From Paenibacillus sp. CF384 (GTDB taxonomy: Bacteria > Bacillota > Bacilli > Paenibacillales > Paenibacillaceae): a stretch of DNA of 47,475 bases. Positions 9,271 through 18,655 of this stretch are shown one piece after another (the stretch's first letter is position 1; each line of letters starts with the position of its first letter). The position numbers and the translations under genes are program-made. Where the stretch lies: the NCBI RefSeq assembly GCF_900106745.1, contig NZ_FNNV01000030.1:1-47475 (forward strand). The letters are read 5' to 3'. The notes under the pieces were generated by a model. It saw only the letters and a program-made list of their open reading frames with translations. It ran no database searches and was not told the DNA's origin.

Positions 9271-10877
9271 TGAGTATGAACATCGTGAAAAGACGGCTCC
9301 CCTTGATGCTTGCAATCGTTGTGCTGTTCGCCACGGCTGCAGGCTGCCGCGACACCAGCCAGCAAAGACTGCCATCGCAGCCCGCTGCCTCCGCCCCATC
9401 CGAGCATATGGATATTTCCGTTGCGTTATGGGACCTGAAGGACAACATGTTAGCAGACGACCCGCTAGTACAACGCTTGGAGAAGAAGCTCAATATCACC
9501 ATCAAACCGGTTGACATTACAACCGCAAATTACGTCCAACAGTTTCAGATGTGGGCTTCCACGGGCCAACTGCCTGATATCTTCGCAGTCGATGCCGTGA
9601 ACTCCCAGTACTATCGCAACTGGAGGGATCAAGGCGTCATCAAGCCGCTGCCGAATGATTTAACCGCCTATCCGTATTTGGCCCAGTATCTGGCGACGAC
9701 CGAATTTCAGGATCTTAAAGATCATGGCAAGCTGTATTTTATCCCGCGCAAAACCTATGACAGCACCGACTATAACGTCCTGGACCGATTGGTCGCCTAT
9801 CGCTGGGATCTCGCGCAGCAAGCGGGTATTACCAAAGAGCCGGAGACTTGGGATGAGTTCCGTGCCATGCTCAAAGCCATCGTCGACAAAGACCCCGAGA
9901 ACAAGCACATTACGGGTCTCACCACGGTCTCTAAGATTCTGCTTGGCGGATTGTTCTGGCTGTACGGCTCGCCTGCTGCAACAAGCGACGGCAGCGGAAG
10001 TGATTTTAAATGGATAAAGGAAGATGGGCGTTATATTCCTGCCGTATTCTCGAAGCATGCGATTGCGTCCTTACAGCAACTGAGAGATTTCTATACAGCC
10101 GGTTTAATTGATCCGGAATTGCCGATCACCCGGGGCAATATGGGGGTTGATAAATTTGCCGAGGGCAAAGTGGCGGCCATCATTACAGCCGGCATGTTTC
10201 GCTCCGTGGACGCGAATATGGATCAAAGCCGGTGGCAGAAGCTGCATCCGAAGGAGCAGAGTTTCTATGATTCCGTAAGATTCCTCAAGCCTCTTCCGGC
10301 GATAGACGGCAACCGGTACAGTGCGGTGTTCAAAACGTTCTGGTCCGAGAGTTACATCTCGTCAAATGTATCCAAGGATAAGATGGACCGCATCCTGCAG
10401 CTGTTCGATTACATGAACTCTCCGGACTTTCTGGAAATGAGGCATTACGGTCTGGAGAATGTCGATTTCACCAAGGACGGAGATGCGATACAGAAAAGCG
10501 ATCCGAGTACTAACATTCTGTCCAAGTATCGCTCGTTCTCGCTATTCGCGAATTTAGCCAACTGGGATGGGATGGCCATGCTTCATCCGAATTATTCCGG
10601 TATTTCACCTGAAGCTTACAAGGCGCAGAAGGAGCTGATTGATTACTCCTTGCGCATGACGAGCAAGCAAGCGTACGAGCCGAGGCTGACGAACCTATCC
10701 ACGCCCACGAAGGATACGTTCACCATCTTCGACAACGATGATATGATTCGCGTCATGATTAGCAAGCTGCCCGTTGAGGTGATATGGAAATCCATCATCG
10801 ACGGCTACAAGGCCAAAGGGCTGGATCGGATGATTAACGAGGTGAATGCCGAGGCGAAGAGAATGGGCATCGAATAA
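9270..10877 (+). CDS. Extracellular solute-binding lipoprotein, possible sensor partner
   Basis: A 535-residue lipoprotein (signal peptide ending TAAGC, Cys26) with the fold of LipO/YtcQ-type substrate-binding proteins (PLVQRLEKKLNITIKPV near the start; DWSP-like sugar-binding features are not obvious). Its ATG overlaps the stop of the AraC regulator by one base, so it belongs to the kinase-regulator operon and not to the transporter operon. I infer that it either supplies ligand to the divergent permeases as a second binding protein or presents ligand to the kinase, as in three-component sugar-sensing systems. Confidence 0.85.
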   Translation: MSMNIVKRRLPLMLAIVVLFATAAGCRDTSQQRLPSQPAASAPSEHMDISVALWDLKDNMLADDPLVQRLEKKLNITIKPVDITTANYVQQFQMWASTGQLPDIFAVDAVNSQYYRNWRDQGVIKPLPNDLTAYPYLAQYLATTEFQDLKDHGKLYFIPRKTYDSTDYNVLDRLVAYRWDLAQQAGITKEPETWDEFRAMLKAIVDKDPENKHITGLTTVSKILLGGLFWLYGSPAATSDGSGSDFKWIKEDGRYIPAVFSKHAIASLQQLRDFYTAGLIDPELPITRGNMGVDKFAEGKVAAIITAGMFRSVDANMDQSRWQKLHPKEQSFYDSVRFLKPLPAIDGNRYSAVFKTFWSESYISSNVSKDKMDRILQLFDYMNSPDFLEMRHYGLENVDFTKDGDAIQKSDPSTNILSKYRSFSLFANLANWDGMAMLHPNYSGISPEAYKAQKELIDYSLRMTSKQAYEPRLTNLSTPTKDTFTIFDNDDMIRVMISKLPVEVIWKSIIDGYKAKGLDRMINEVNAEAKRMGIE

Positions 10878-11011
10878 TCCCAGCCGAACCCGCTAACCGC
10901 GCGCATCAGCTCTGATCTATCCCGCGCTGCTCGCTACACTTCAGATCAAACCGGCGGCGCTCCCTTACGAGCACATCGTTGTAAACTGCACGAACTCCAC
11001 TTCGCAGCAGA

Positions 11012-11199
11012 AATGTTGCATTTTATGCAGCATTCCAGGTCAATTCAGCACTCTTACTGGAAAATGTTGCACATTATGCAGCATTTTCTATTTCATTAGC
11101 CTCACAGAGGGCATTTCTCGGTTAGATGTTGCAGTTTCTGCAACATTAGGCTGTATCCGCACATTAGGGAGCGTTGATTGTTGCTTTTTCTGCAACATT
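11012..11199. repeat. Palindromic repeat family A, four copies
   Basis: Four copies of the AATGYTGCA...TGCARCATT palindrome are at 11012-11034, 11063-11085, 11125-11147 and 11176-11199. The inner bases vary (TTTTA, CATTA, GTTTC, TTTTTC) while the arms are kept. They occupy most of the 464-base gap 10878-11341, which I see as otherwise non-coding. Confidence 0.7.
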
Positions 11200-11273
11200 T
11201 ACTTAACCCTTCCCCACAGGCGTACAGCCGCGCTGCCCCATCCATCGCGCTGCTACTCAAATGAGCACAACAA

Positions 11274-11315
11274 AGCCGTCTCGAATGCTGCATGTGGCAG
11301 CCTTTCGAGACGGCT
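11274..11315 (+). terminator. Intrinsic terminator between convergent genes
   Basis: The 12-base stem AGCCGTCTCGAA pairs with TTCGAGACGGCT and is followed by CATTTTTT on the plus strand. It would stop transcription from the kinase-regulator-lipoprotein operon before it enters the convergent glycosidase gene. Confidence 0.75.
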
Positions 11316-11341
11316 CATTTTTTGGCTGCGTGTGGCGACGA

Positions 11342-13348
11342 CTATTGTACTCTCAAATTATCGAAGTAGTAATCGAGCGTCGTTCTGCCGTTAAGTTGAG
11401 CGGTGAAGCCAGACCATACATATAGATTCACATTGTTGATCTGATGGCGATTGACCTGTGCGATTCCAGTTAAACTGATGGTTACCGTGTTCCACTGGTT
11501 GGCCGTCAAATTCGGCAGCCGATTCTCATAGATGACGCCGCCTGTTTGATCCTGGAGCTTCAACACAATGGGTTCGGTTTGCCCCGATGGTGATTGGGTT
11601 GTCGGATACACATCGAGCTTCAAGCTGGTGGCGTTAGCAATATCTACATACGGACTGCTAATGGTGTAGTAGCCGTTAGCCCAGCCGCTCGAAGGTACCG
11701 CGTAATGGAATTTGATGGACTGAGCACCTTCGGTTTTCTTCGTAGTATCTGCTGTTCGCGTCGCCTCTCCCGCCCATTGCGCCGTATTCTCAAAGCCGTT
11801 CACTAAGAGGCTCGAAGATGACGATGCCGTGGTAACCGTGTAGCTGTCGATATCCGCAGCCGGATTATCGGCGGAGTCTCGCTGAATCTTAATCGTATTC
11901 GATGTGCCCGCATTTAACGGTATCGTTATGGATCCCGTATTGGAGAACGTGTTCCAGCTGCCCGTTGGCGCGAAGCTGGTCTGTTGGATTTTCACATTGT
12001 TCACGTATAAGCTTAACGTTCTTGCATTCGTATTCGCGTTGGAGAAGCGGACGACCAGAGTCGCATTCCCTCCTGCGCCGCCATTTACACTGCTCACTTG
12101 GGAAGACGCGCCTACGCTGTTCAAATTACCGACAACCTTGCCGTTAGACGCATTAGTTGCATTCTGCTGCTGCCCGCCGCCGGCATAGGTTCCGTTCTCT
12201 GCCTCATAGACCGTCGTTCCTCCAGTAGGGGGCGGCGTGGTACCGCCATAACCTGAGGTGGCCGGAGCAGGCGGCGGAGGCGAGTTCGTCATAATCGAGA
12301 GTAGCTGGCTCATGACAGGCTTAAACGTATTATTGTTGCGCAGCAATCCGAAGTTGGATTCCGGATCATTCAGATTGGTGCTGCCATCTTTGTACGTATA
12401 CAGAAACATCGGCCCCGTCCAAGCTGCCCACGCGGACTGCGTCCACACTTGGAAGGCTGACACGATATAGTCACTTTGCTGCTGCTCCGTTACCGTATTC
12501 GGACCCGATGTGGGGTATCCGAATTCCGTCGCCCATATTTGCTTGCTTCCGTCTCCGTTGTTGGCCATGATCGTATGAATTTCATTCGCCCGCAGCAGGG
12601 CGTTCCATACGCTCGGCGTTGTCGGAGCCGCAGGCCAGCAATAAGGATGAATCGCGAGCGCATCAAAATAGTTCTTTCCGCCGTTCGCATAAATCCCCGT
12701 CACCCAATCATACGGATCCACGATTCCGGATGTATTGATCAGGTTTGCCGGTGCGCCGTTAACGATCGTAACCGGTACTTGCAAGTCCGTAGAGGCTGCA
12801 CGGATTGCCGTCGATCCCGGAATCAGAATGTTGCTGACGAATAAAGAAGGGCTGGATTGCACCGAGTAATTCGGCTCATTCCATAGCTCATAAGTCGTTA
12901 CGCCAAGCGGCAAGTAGCGTCTTACGGCAAGATCGAGGAAGTTCTTCCACGCGTTGATGTTCGCCGCATTCGGATAGTAGCGGCTATCCGAATTTCCGCC
13001 ATTCGCCCAGCTTGGCGTGTAGCCGGCTACGAGCATGACCTTCAGCCCTCTGCTAAGCGCTGTGTTGACCATTTTGTCCGGCCAGCTCCAGTCATAGGAG
13101 GTAGCTCCGCCTGCTTGCACAATGTCCCATTTCAGATCCAACCGCACCCACTTCAAGCCTGCGGCCACGACATTATCTGCGGCTGTATTGAGCTCTGCTT
13201 GCGTCCCAAAATACCATTGCCCCATTATCCCGCCTCTTGTATTCGGCGTACTGTAAGCGCTAACACTTGATGGCATGGCTAACGTCGAAATCAACATAGC
13301 CAGCATGGCGATAATCAGTACAACTGAGATCCTGCTGCTTCTTTTCAT
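11342..13348 (-). CDS. Secreted GH-A clan glycosidase with two carbohydrate-binding modules
   Basis: A 668-residue secreted enzyme with a signal peptide (residues 1-31, cleavage after VSA). The catalytic TIM barrel covers about 35-355: ELWNEPN carries the likely acid/base Glu158, and IWATEFGYPT the likely nucleophile Glu275, as in GH5/GH39-like families. A Pro/Gly-rich linker (about 355-378) leads to a CBM6/35-like module (about 379-505, starting VYEAENGTYAGG). A second beta-sandwich module (about 515-668, LLVNGFENTAQWAGE) ends with DYYFDNLRVQ. The ATG at 13348 follows GGAGG by seven bases. It should attack a plant polysaccharide outside the cell; the exact substrate is not clear. Confidence 0.85.
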   Translation of the reverse strand: MKRSSRISVVLIIAMLAMLISTLAMPSSVSAYSTPNTRGGIMGQWYFGTQAELNTAADNVVAAGLKWVRLDLKWDIVQAGGATSYDWSWPDKMVNTALSRGLKVMLVAGYTPSWANGGNSDSRYYPNAANINAWKNFLDLAVRRYLPLGVTTYELWNEPNYSVQSSPSLFVSNILIPGSTAIRAASTDLQVPVTIVNGAPANLINTSGIVDPYDWVTGIYANGGKNYFDALAIHPYCWPAAPTTPSVWNALLRANEIHTIMANNGDGSKQIWATEFGYPTSGPNTVTEQQQSDYIVSAFQVWTQSAWAAWTGPMFLYTYKDGSTNLNDPESNFGLLRNNNTFKPVMSQLLSIMTNSPPPPAPATSGYGGTTPPPTGGTTVYEAENGTYAGGGQQQNATNASNGKVVGNLNSVGASSQVSSVNGGAGGNATLVVRFSNANTNARTLSLYVNNVKIQQTSFAPTGSWNTFSNTGSITIPLNAGTSNTIKIQRDSADNPAADIDSYTVTTASSSSSLLVNGFENTAQWAGEATRTADTTKKTEGAQSIKFHYAVPSSGWANGYYTISSPYVDIANATSLKLDVYPTTQSPSGQTEPIVLKLQDQTGGVIYENRLPNLTANQWNTVTISLTGIAQVNRHQINNVNLYVWSGFTAQLNGRTTLDYYFDNLRVQ

Positions 13349-13568
13349 GATAGAACCTCCTAATCGAGTTTTAATCATGTCGACCCGTGGTGGATAGAAT
13401 GAAGCCTTCTTGCGTTGCATCGCGTGCGTTGCACGGCAGGTAACCAATCTTCCCCCTTTGTGAATGGATTCGCACAAGATCTCTAATGTGCTTCGGGCAT
13501 ATCGTACTTTACAGCCACATAGGCGTCAATTGAAGATCTTTACCTCTGTTCTATTGGAATTGTGATTG

Positions 13569-14357
13569 TTATTCCTGCTCTGCATAGACGATTTCAATCG
13601 GAATGCCCGATTGATCGTTTAGCGGCGGCTCGTTCGTGATCCGCCTTGTACTTGCCGGGTTCTCCATCATCATTCGCGCGGTCAGCGCAAGGACAGTCGC
13701 ATCCAGGACATCGTCCATTTTAGCTGAAACTTGGTTCCAGACCGCGTCTCCGCCACTAGCGACATCGTTGATAAAATTCGGGATATGGGACTGGATCACT
13801 GCGAGTCGTTCAAATAAACCGGGGACATGATGCTTGCTCGAGAATCTTTCACGATTCGATAAGGCCAAGAAGCAAACTTCAGGATGTGCTTCCGAAACCA
13901 CGGAACGGTCCGCGATGCTTAATACGAAGTCACGTACATTTGCAATTCTGGGGACCAATGCATAGCCGGGCGGAGTCAGATTCATTTGGGTATCTGTAAC
14001 GTTAATGCCATTAATCGCGTTGTACCTCTCTATTGGCGATCGTGCCGGTTCGCCATTTGACTCTGCACGTGTAAGGCGCCGCCACTCCTCTAAAGCATTG
14101 TAGCTTGGCGCATGGAAGCATCTTTTCTTATTGGCAGGACCCAGCATATCCATAACTAATTCATCACACCGACGTTTGCCGCTGCTGCTTAGACCGAGCG
14201 GCATATCGATCAGCAGCTTCCGGCAGGTCATGCCGAATTCTGCCCAGAGCTCTTCCAAATGCTCTACCTGAACATATCGAATTGTCGACTCTTCCTGTGT
14301 GCTGTCCAATAGAGCTGCTACCCACTGATTTTTGGAGCCGTCCACACCGATGTACAC
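13569..14357 (-). CDS. DUF429 family protein (RNase H-like fold)
   Basis: A 262-residue protein resembling DUF429, a family predicted to have an RNase H-like nuclease fold. The N-terminal IGVDGSKNQWVAALL holds the first conserved Asp, LLIDMPLGL the second acidic position, and ESNGEPARSP with SEAHPEVCFLAL further family stretches. The start is a GTG at 14357, preceded by GGGGGAA. No signal peptide is present. It stands alone between two glycosidase genes with gaps over 200 bases on each side. The function is not established, and nothing in the context suggests a role in sugar use. Confidence 0.78.
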   Translation of the reverse strand: MYIGVDGSKNQWVAALLDSTQEESTIRYVQVEHLEELWAEFGMTCRKLLIDMPLGLSSSGKRRCDELVMDMLGPANKKRCFHAPSYNALEEWRRLTRAESNGEPARSPIERYNAINGINVTDTQMNLTPPGYALVPRIANVRDFVLSIADRSVVSEAHPEVCFLALSNRERFSSKHHVPGLFERLAVIQSHIPNFINDVASGGDAVWNQVSAKMDDVLDATVLALTARMMMENPASTRRITNEPPLNDQSGIPIEIVYAEQE

Positions 14358-14510
14358 GCATTCTTCCCCCTATCCTGATCGTTCCACACAATATTCCCAT
14401 CATACTCCGTTTAGATGTTCAGTCGCTAGTCTGAGACTCTATCTCTCTCATGGTAAACTATCGCTCTGATTGGCAGGGAATTTTTAGCTGCTTTGGGAAG
14501 TGCGAAATTT

Positions 14511-14698
14511 TCTAACGAACCGTACGGGGGTTATTTGTCCGAAAATAGCTCCCCAAAAATTCTAACGAACCGTACAGGTTCTATTTGCTGGAATTCGGGC
14601 AATTGGAGGCCGATTTCCCCAGAATAAGACCTGTACAGTTCGTTAGATTCTCAAAGCCCCGGGATTCGGCCAAATAAGGCCTCCACGGTTCGTTAGAT
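14511..14698. repeat. Nested inverted repeat family C
   Basis: Two direct copies of TCTAACGAACCGTACRGG (from 14511 and 14561), each followed by a TATTTG-containing tail, face two inverted copies (ending 14647 and 14698, CTGTACAGTTCGTTAGA and CTCCACGGTTCGTTAGA). The whole block could fold into a large two-tier hairpin. It lies in the 690-base non-coding gap 14358-15047. Confidence 0.7.
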
Positions 14699-14707
14699 TA
14701 TTGCGAA

Positions 14708-14850
14708 TTAGTTGGTGGTGCGATGTGGAGTGTGAGTTGCAGAGTATGAGTTGTACGAGTGAGAAATGCGGAGTGTGAGTTGTACGAGTGAGTAATGCAG
14801 AGTGTGAGATGCGGAGTACGAGTTGCCGAGTGCTCGTTGTGGAGTGTGGA
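14708..14850. repeat. Degenerate GAGTGTGAGTTG minisatellite
   Basis: A G/T-rich stretch is built of decayed units such as GAGTGTGAGTTGTACGAGTG and GAGTGTGAGATGCGGAGTAC. It has no plausible gene, and its open frames are low-complexity artefacts. Confidence 0.55.
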
Positions 14851-14975
14851 GTTGCGTGCTTTTGCTTTATGTAGGGGTTACAGATGGCGACAACCAGACT
14901 CACTCTAATAGAGCAGAATCTAGTACGAAATCGATAGGATCTACCACGTACGATAATCGTCCGTTTCTCACCAAA

Positions 14976-15003
14976 CAGCCGGACCCTTAATCGGGTCCGG
15001 CTG
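14976..15003 (-). terminator. Terminator of the GH30 gene
   Basis: A perfect 11-base stem (CAGCCGGACCC with its complement) and six-base loop lie 45 bases past the GH30 stop codon. It is followed on the minus strand by TTTGG, so the T-run is short. Confidence 0.75.
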
Positions 15004-15047
15004 CTGGCTGCATGGTTACAACGAAGCTCTACTTAGGCATTCCGCTA

Positions 15048-16919
15048 TTAATTCACTTTTACAAGCTGCCACTGTTGATTCGTTCCCCCGTTGTCAAAGT
15101 ACTGGATGACGTCGCCGCCATCCGAAGTCGAAGCACCGCTGACATCCGCGAGTTTGCCGCTATTTCGGTTAATCAGCTTGTAATAGCTTCCGACGAGTAC
15201 CGGCTGCCATTGCTGGCTAAGACCGGTGCCGCTTGTATTCTGGATGATATTGCCGCCATCCGCGGTCGATTGCCCCGACACGTCGAGCACCTTGCCGCTA
15301 TTGCGGTTCACCAGCTTGTAGTAACCGCTGCCGACGGAAACGAATTGCCACATTTGGTTCATACCGCCGTTATCTCCCCACTGGATGACGTCTGCCCCAT
15401 CTGACTGCGACCCTTGGCTGACGTCCATCAGTTTGCCGCTGTTGCGGTTTACCAGCTTGTAGTAAGCTGACGTATCTATCGTCGGCGTGCTGGTACCCGA
15501 AACGCCGGTGATGACGAATGTGCTGACAGATCCCGCCGGAACCGTCGCCGTAAATTTCTTGTTCGAGAGCGCAAGGCCGGAAACCGCAGCCAAATTCTCC
15601 GTGCCGCTGGTCCGAGTCCCCGTCACCGAACCGGTCACGTTCGTAAACTGCGACAGGTCATACGTCACCGTGTTGGAAGCGGAGGAGTCGTTGACCGTAA
15701 CGATGACGAGCTTGCTTCCCGTACTGTCATATGCTGCAATGGAATCCCCATCGGCGATATCGAGGATTTTGTAGCCTGGGCGGATGTACTTGCTCCACTG
15801 AGCCATGGAATAGTATTTCTTCTTCACCGTGAAGGTGCCGAGATTCGCGCTGGCATTATTCAGATCGGTTTCGATCATCCCCCAGCCGCCCGGTGTCTCT
15901 ACCGCTTGCCAATAGACCCATGCTGCATTTTTCATATACTTGATATCCCACAAAATATTCCGAGACATCGTGATCCCATTCGCTTCCCCGTCGCCGTGCT
16001 CGGAGTTCCAGATCCGTTTGCCACCGGCTGCGGTGTTCAAGCCTACACGGTCACTGCCTCCGTACGTATGCGAATTGTACTGCACAAGCTTCGCCTTAGT
16101 CGCCGCAGAATAACTATTAATCGTATCCCTCGCAAGGTCGATACTCGTTTCTTCCGGCGCGCTGATGCCCGTCGTTATTCCTTTGGCAGTCAGCGAGTTG
16201 TACAGCTCACCGATCATGATCTGCTGATTAGCAGGGTACATGCGGTTGCCCTCTTGGCGATTGCCGAACGTCCAATAATTGGAGCTTGGCTCGTTAAAAG
16301 CAGAGAGTGTACGGAAATTAACACCCCAGCTGCTCTGAAAATGCTGCGTAACCGTCGTCAAATAGTCCGCGAAATCATCATACATATCCACCTTCAGGTT
16401 CTCGTCAGCGTTGTTATTCCCGGTAACACTGCCGCTCTTCGTCATCCACCACGGGGGTGAATTGGCGAACGCCTCGGCAATGAACTCGCTCGCATTGATC
16501 CGTGACTTCGCGGCATTCAACACCCAGCGTTGATTGGCATCTGCCGTCCAATCGTAGCTTGCGGTAGACGAAGCCTTAAAGCCGGGAATTCGCGCCCGCA
16601 AGTCCATATGGTTCGGATAGGCGGGATTCTCGCCGCCACCGATGTTGTAGCGCACGATGTTGAAATTCAATCCGCTCGTGCTGAACAACCGATCCGCATA
16701 ATCGTTGCGAACCGAATCCGATGCACCTCCGACACGGTGCGCCCACCAAGCGAGCGTCGTGCCCCAGCCTTCCCATGTCTGAAATTGAACACTTGGGTTA
16801 ACGACAGCTGTATAAGCAGCTGCGCTTACCTTGGGAACATGCATGCCTCCCAAGCCCGATCCCATCATCGTCACCATCACCACCCAGCTGAAAATGGACA
16901 ACCCAATTCGTTTCAACAT
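15048..16919 (-). CDS. Secreted GH30 glycoside hydrolase with ricin-type lectin domain
   Basis: A 623-residue secreted enzyme with a signal peptide of about 34 residues ending VSAAA. The GH30 catalytic domain (about 38-400) begins with the family's FQTWEGWGTTLAWWA. The acid/base is Glu210 in LSAFNEPSSNYW and the nucleophile Glu307 in IWNSEHGDGEAN. A beta-sandwich side domain (about 400-470) follows. A C-terminal CBM13 ricin-type domain (about 484-623) has three YYKLVNRNSGK...QxWQ repeats. The NEPSSNYW and QEGNRM motifs resemble the beta-1,6-galactanase branch of GH30, though other beta-glycan activities are possible. A cre-like site sits in its promoter. Confidence 0.88.
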   Translation of the reverse strand: MLKRIGLSIFSWVVMVTMMGSGLGGMHVPKVSAAAYTAVVNPSVQFQTWEGWGTTLAWWAHRVGGASDSVRNDYADRLFSTSGLNFNIVRYNIGGGENPAYPNHMDLRARIPGFKASSTASYDWTADANQRWVLNAAKSRINASEFIAEAFANSPPWWMTKSGSVTGNNNADENLKVDMYDDFADYLTTVTQHFQSSWGVNFRTLSAFNEPSSNYWTFGNRQEGNRMYPANQQIMIGELYNSLTAKGITTGISAPEETSIDLARDTINSYSAATKAKLVQYNSHTYGGSDRVGLNTAAGGKRIWNSEHGDGEANGITMSRNILWDIKYMKNAAWVYWQAVETPGGWGMIETDLNNASANLGTFTVKKKYYSMAQWSKYIRPGYKILDIADGDSIAAYDSTGSKLVIVTVNDSSASNTVTYDLSQFTNVTGSVTGTRTSGTENLAAVSGLALSNKKFTATVPAGSVSTFVITGVSGTSTPTIDTSAYYKLVNRNSGKLMDVSQGSQSDGADVIQWGDNGGMNQMWQFVSVGSGYYKLVNRNSGKVLDVSGQSTADGGNIIQNTSGTGLSQQWQPVLVGSYYKLINRNSGKLADVSGASTSDGGDVIQYFDNGGTNQQWQLVKVN

Positions 16920-17121
16920 TACGTCATTGCTCCTCTCCTATTCGAATGTTCATCAGGCAACTGATCACGTAACTAAGGCGGACCACAGTCCGACCCTTCA
17001 TTTCGCCTCACCTCCTTTCCGATCAAATCGATAAGCAGGAATAACGCAATAACTCGCCTGCTACAGCAATGAAACCCATTTCATCAATGAGCGGCAAGCA
17101 TCTAGATTGTACCATATTTAT

Positions 17122-17137
17122 ATGTAAGCGTTGTCAA
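17122..17137 (-). promoter_or_regulatory. Probable CcpA cre site upstream of the GH30 gene
   Basis: On the minus strand TTGACAACGCTTACAT matches the cre consensus WTGNAANCGNWNNCW with one mismatch. It overlaps a TTGACA -35 box; a TACAAT -10 lies 20 bases further. This implies carbon catabolite repression of the GH30 gene. Confidence 0.5.
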
Positions 17138-17222
17138 TTTATGGTCATGTTCCGAAAAATAGTCCCCCCAGTCAACTTACCCCGATTCTCCCCCTACCAA
17201 CAACTAACCCCCTATTCGGCGT

Positions 17223-17475
17223 CTGAGAGACGGAAAACACGACTCTCAGCTCGAAATCGCCTCATAAATAGAGCTGAAAGTCGGAAAATCCTACTCTCAG
17301 TTAGCCAACCCACCAATTAAACCCTATCTCGGCAGCTGAGAGACGGAAAATCCGACTCTCAGCTAGCCAGCCCACCAACTAAACCCTATCTCGGCGTCTG
17401 AGAGACGGAAAACACGACTCTCAGCTCGAAATCGCCTCATAAAAAGTGCTGAGAGTCGGAAAATCCGACTCTCAG
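17223..17475. repeat. Palindromic repeat family B, five copies
   Basis: Five palindromes of the form CTGAGAGWCGGAAAA...GACTCTCAG lie at 17223-17249, 17273-17300, 17336-17362, 17398-17424 and 17449-17475. Copies 1+2 and 4+5, with the spacer ATCGCCTCATAAA between them, form an 85-base unit repeated at 175-base distance. They fill most of the gap 16920-17527. Spacers are partly identical and uneven, so this is not a CRISPR. Confidence 0.8.
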
Positions 17476-17527
17476 CAATCAATCCCCCCAGCGAGCCTCA
17501 CGCGAGCCTCACGCCAGCGAGCGCCCC

Positions 17528-18655
17528 CTACAATGACTCAGCTTCCCCGCCAGCGTCGGCTTCCATATTTCGCGGTAATCGAACCTCGAACAGCGTGCGA
17601 ATGACATCGCTCTGCGCCGTGATGGTCCCTTGATGCTGCGTCACGATGTTCTTCGCGATGGACAAGCCCAGACCTGTGCTTCCTTCACCGCGATGGGTAC
17701 GTGCTTTATCGCCGGTATAGAACATGTCGAAGATGTACGGCAGTTCCTCCGGAGGAATGCTGGTGCCGTAGTTAACCACCTGAATGACCGCTTCCTCCGC
17801 TTCCAGTTGGCCGTTGAGATCGATAAAACGTCCCTCACTGCCATAGCGAATGGCATTGGTCAGCAAGTTCTCGAACACGCGTGCCAACAGCTCGCCGTCC
17901 CCCATCACAGTCAAATGCGGCGCCACATTCAGGCGCGCAGTAAGATTGTTTTTCTCCAGCGCCGGATAGAGCTCCTCATTCAGCTGAATGAGGAGCTCGC
18001 TCAGATCAAGCGGCTTCTTCTCCACTTGCAGCTTGCCATAATTCACTCGCGTAATTTCGAACAGCTCGTCAATCAGCTTCTCAAGTCGCTGCGACTTCGT
18101 GTACGCAATGCTCGTATAGTGGTTGATTTGCTCCGCTGTCAGCTGATCGCCCTGAAGAATGAAATCCAGATAACCGAGCACCGAAGTCAGCGGCGTGCGC
18201 AAATCATGCGCTAAATTTAAGACCAGCTGCTCCTTGCTGTTCTCCGCAAAATCGCCTCTCTCCAGCGCTTGCTGCAACTTCTCACTGGCTAGATTAATAT
18301 CCCGCGCAATATCTTCGAATTCGTCATTGGATGAGAGTTGTACACGATTATTGAAGTCACCCTTGGCAAGCTGATTGATCCCGCTGGATATTTCGCGAAA
18401 ATATGACGCATATCGGCTCGTGAAGAGGTAGAAAAACAAAATGGAGAGCGGGATGAACACAATCATGAAAAAGTTGATATCCCCGATTTCGCCAATAAAA
18501 GACCGTACCCTAAAGAGCGGGCTTTCCCGCTTGGTAGTCGAATAATAAAGCTGCAGCGCTTTATAGAGCAGATAAGTAATGCCGCCCGACAAAACCATAC
18601 TCAGCCCAAAGTACTGAAGCATCTTAAACCGGAAGCTGCGGACCATCTCAGCCAT
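17528..18655 (-). CDS. Sensor histidine kinase, VanS type
   Basis: A 375-residue membrane kinase with two membrane segments (about 14-34 and 55-78) and a very short extracellular loop, a HAMP-like linker, the phosphoacceptor motif LAHDLRTPLTSVLGYL, and an ATPase domain with NLLTNAIRYG and GLGLSIAKNI. The short external loop suggests it senses at or within the membrane, as VanS and BceS-like kinases do. It overlaps the regulator gene by eight bases. It is the last gene of a peptidase-regulator-kinase operon, hence the VanS analogy; true glycopeptide sensing is inferred. Confidence 0.88.
   Translation of the reverse strand: MAEMVRSFRFKMLQYFGLSMVLSGGITYLLYKALQLYYSTTKRESPLFRVRSFIGEIGDINFFMIVFIPLSILFFYLFTSRYASYFREISSGINQLAKGDFNNRVQLSSNDEFEDIARDINLASEKLQQALERGDFAENSKEQLVLNLAHDLRTPLTSVLGYLDFILQGDQLTAEQINHYTSIAYTKSQRLEKLIDELFEITRVNYGKLQVEKKPLDLSELLIQLNEELYPALEKNNLTARLNVAPHLTVMGDGELLARVFENLLTNAIRYGSEGRFIDLNGQLEAEEAVIQVVNYGTSIPPEELPYIFDMFYTGDKARTHRGEGSTGLGLSIAKNIVTQHQGTITAQSDVIRTLFEVRLPRNMEADAGGEAESL

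Noticed and set aside
14643..14903. Minus-strand frame of 86 codons rich in His, Ser and Thr
   Set aside because: It is a read-out of a degenerate minisatellite and the inverted repeat C.
17223..17475. Regularly spaced palindromes resembling a CRISPR array
   Set aside because: Spacing is uneven, some spacers are the same as each other, the repeats vary, and no cas gene is near.
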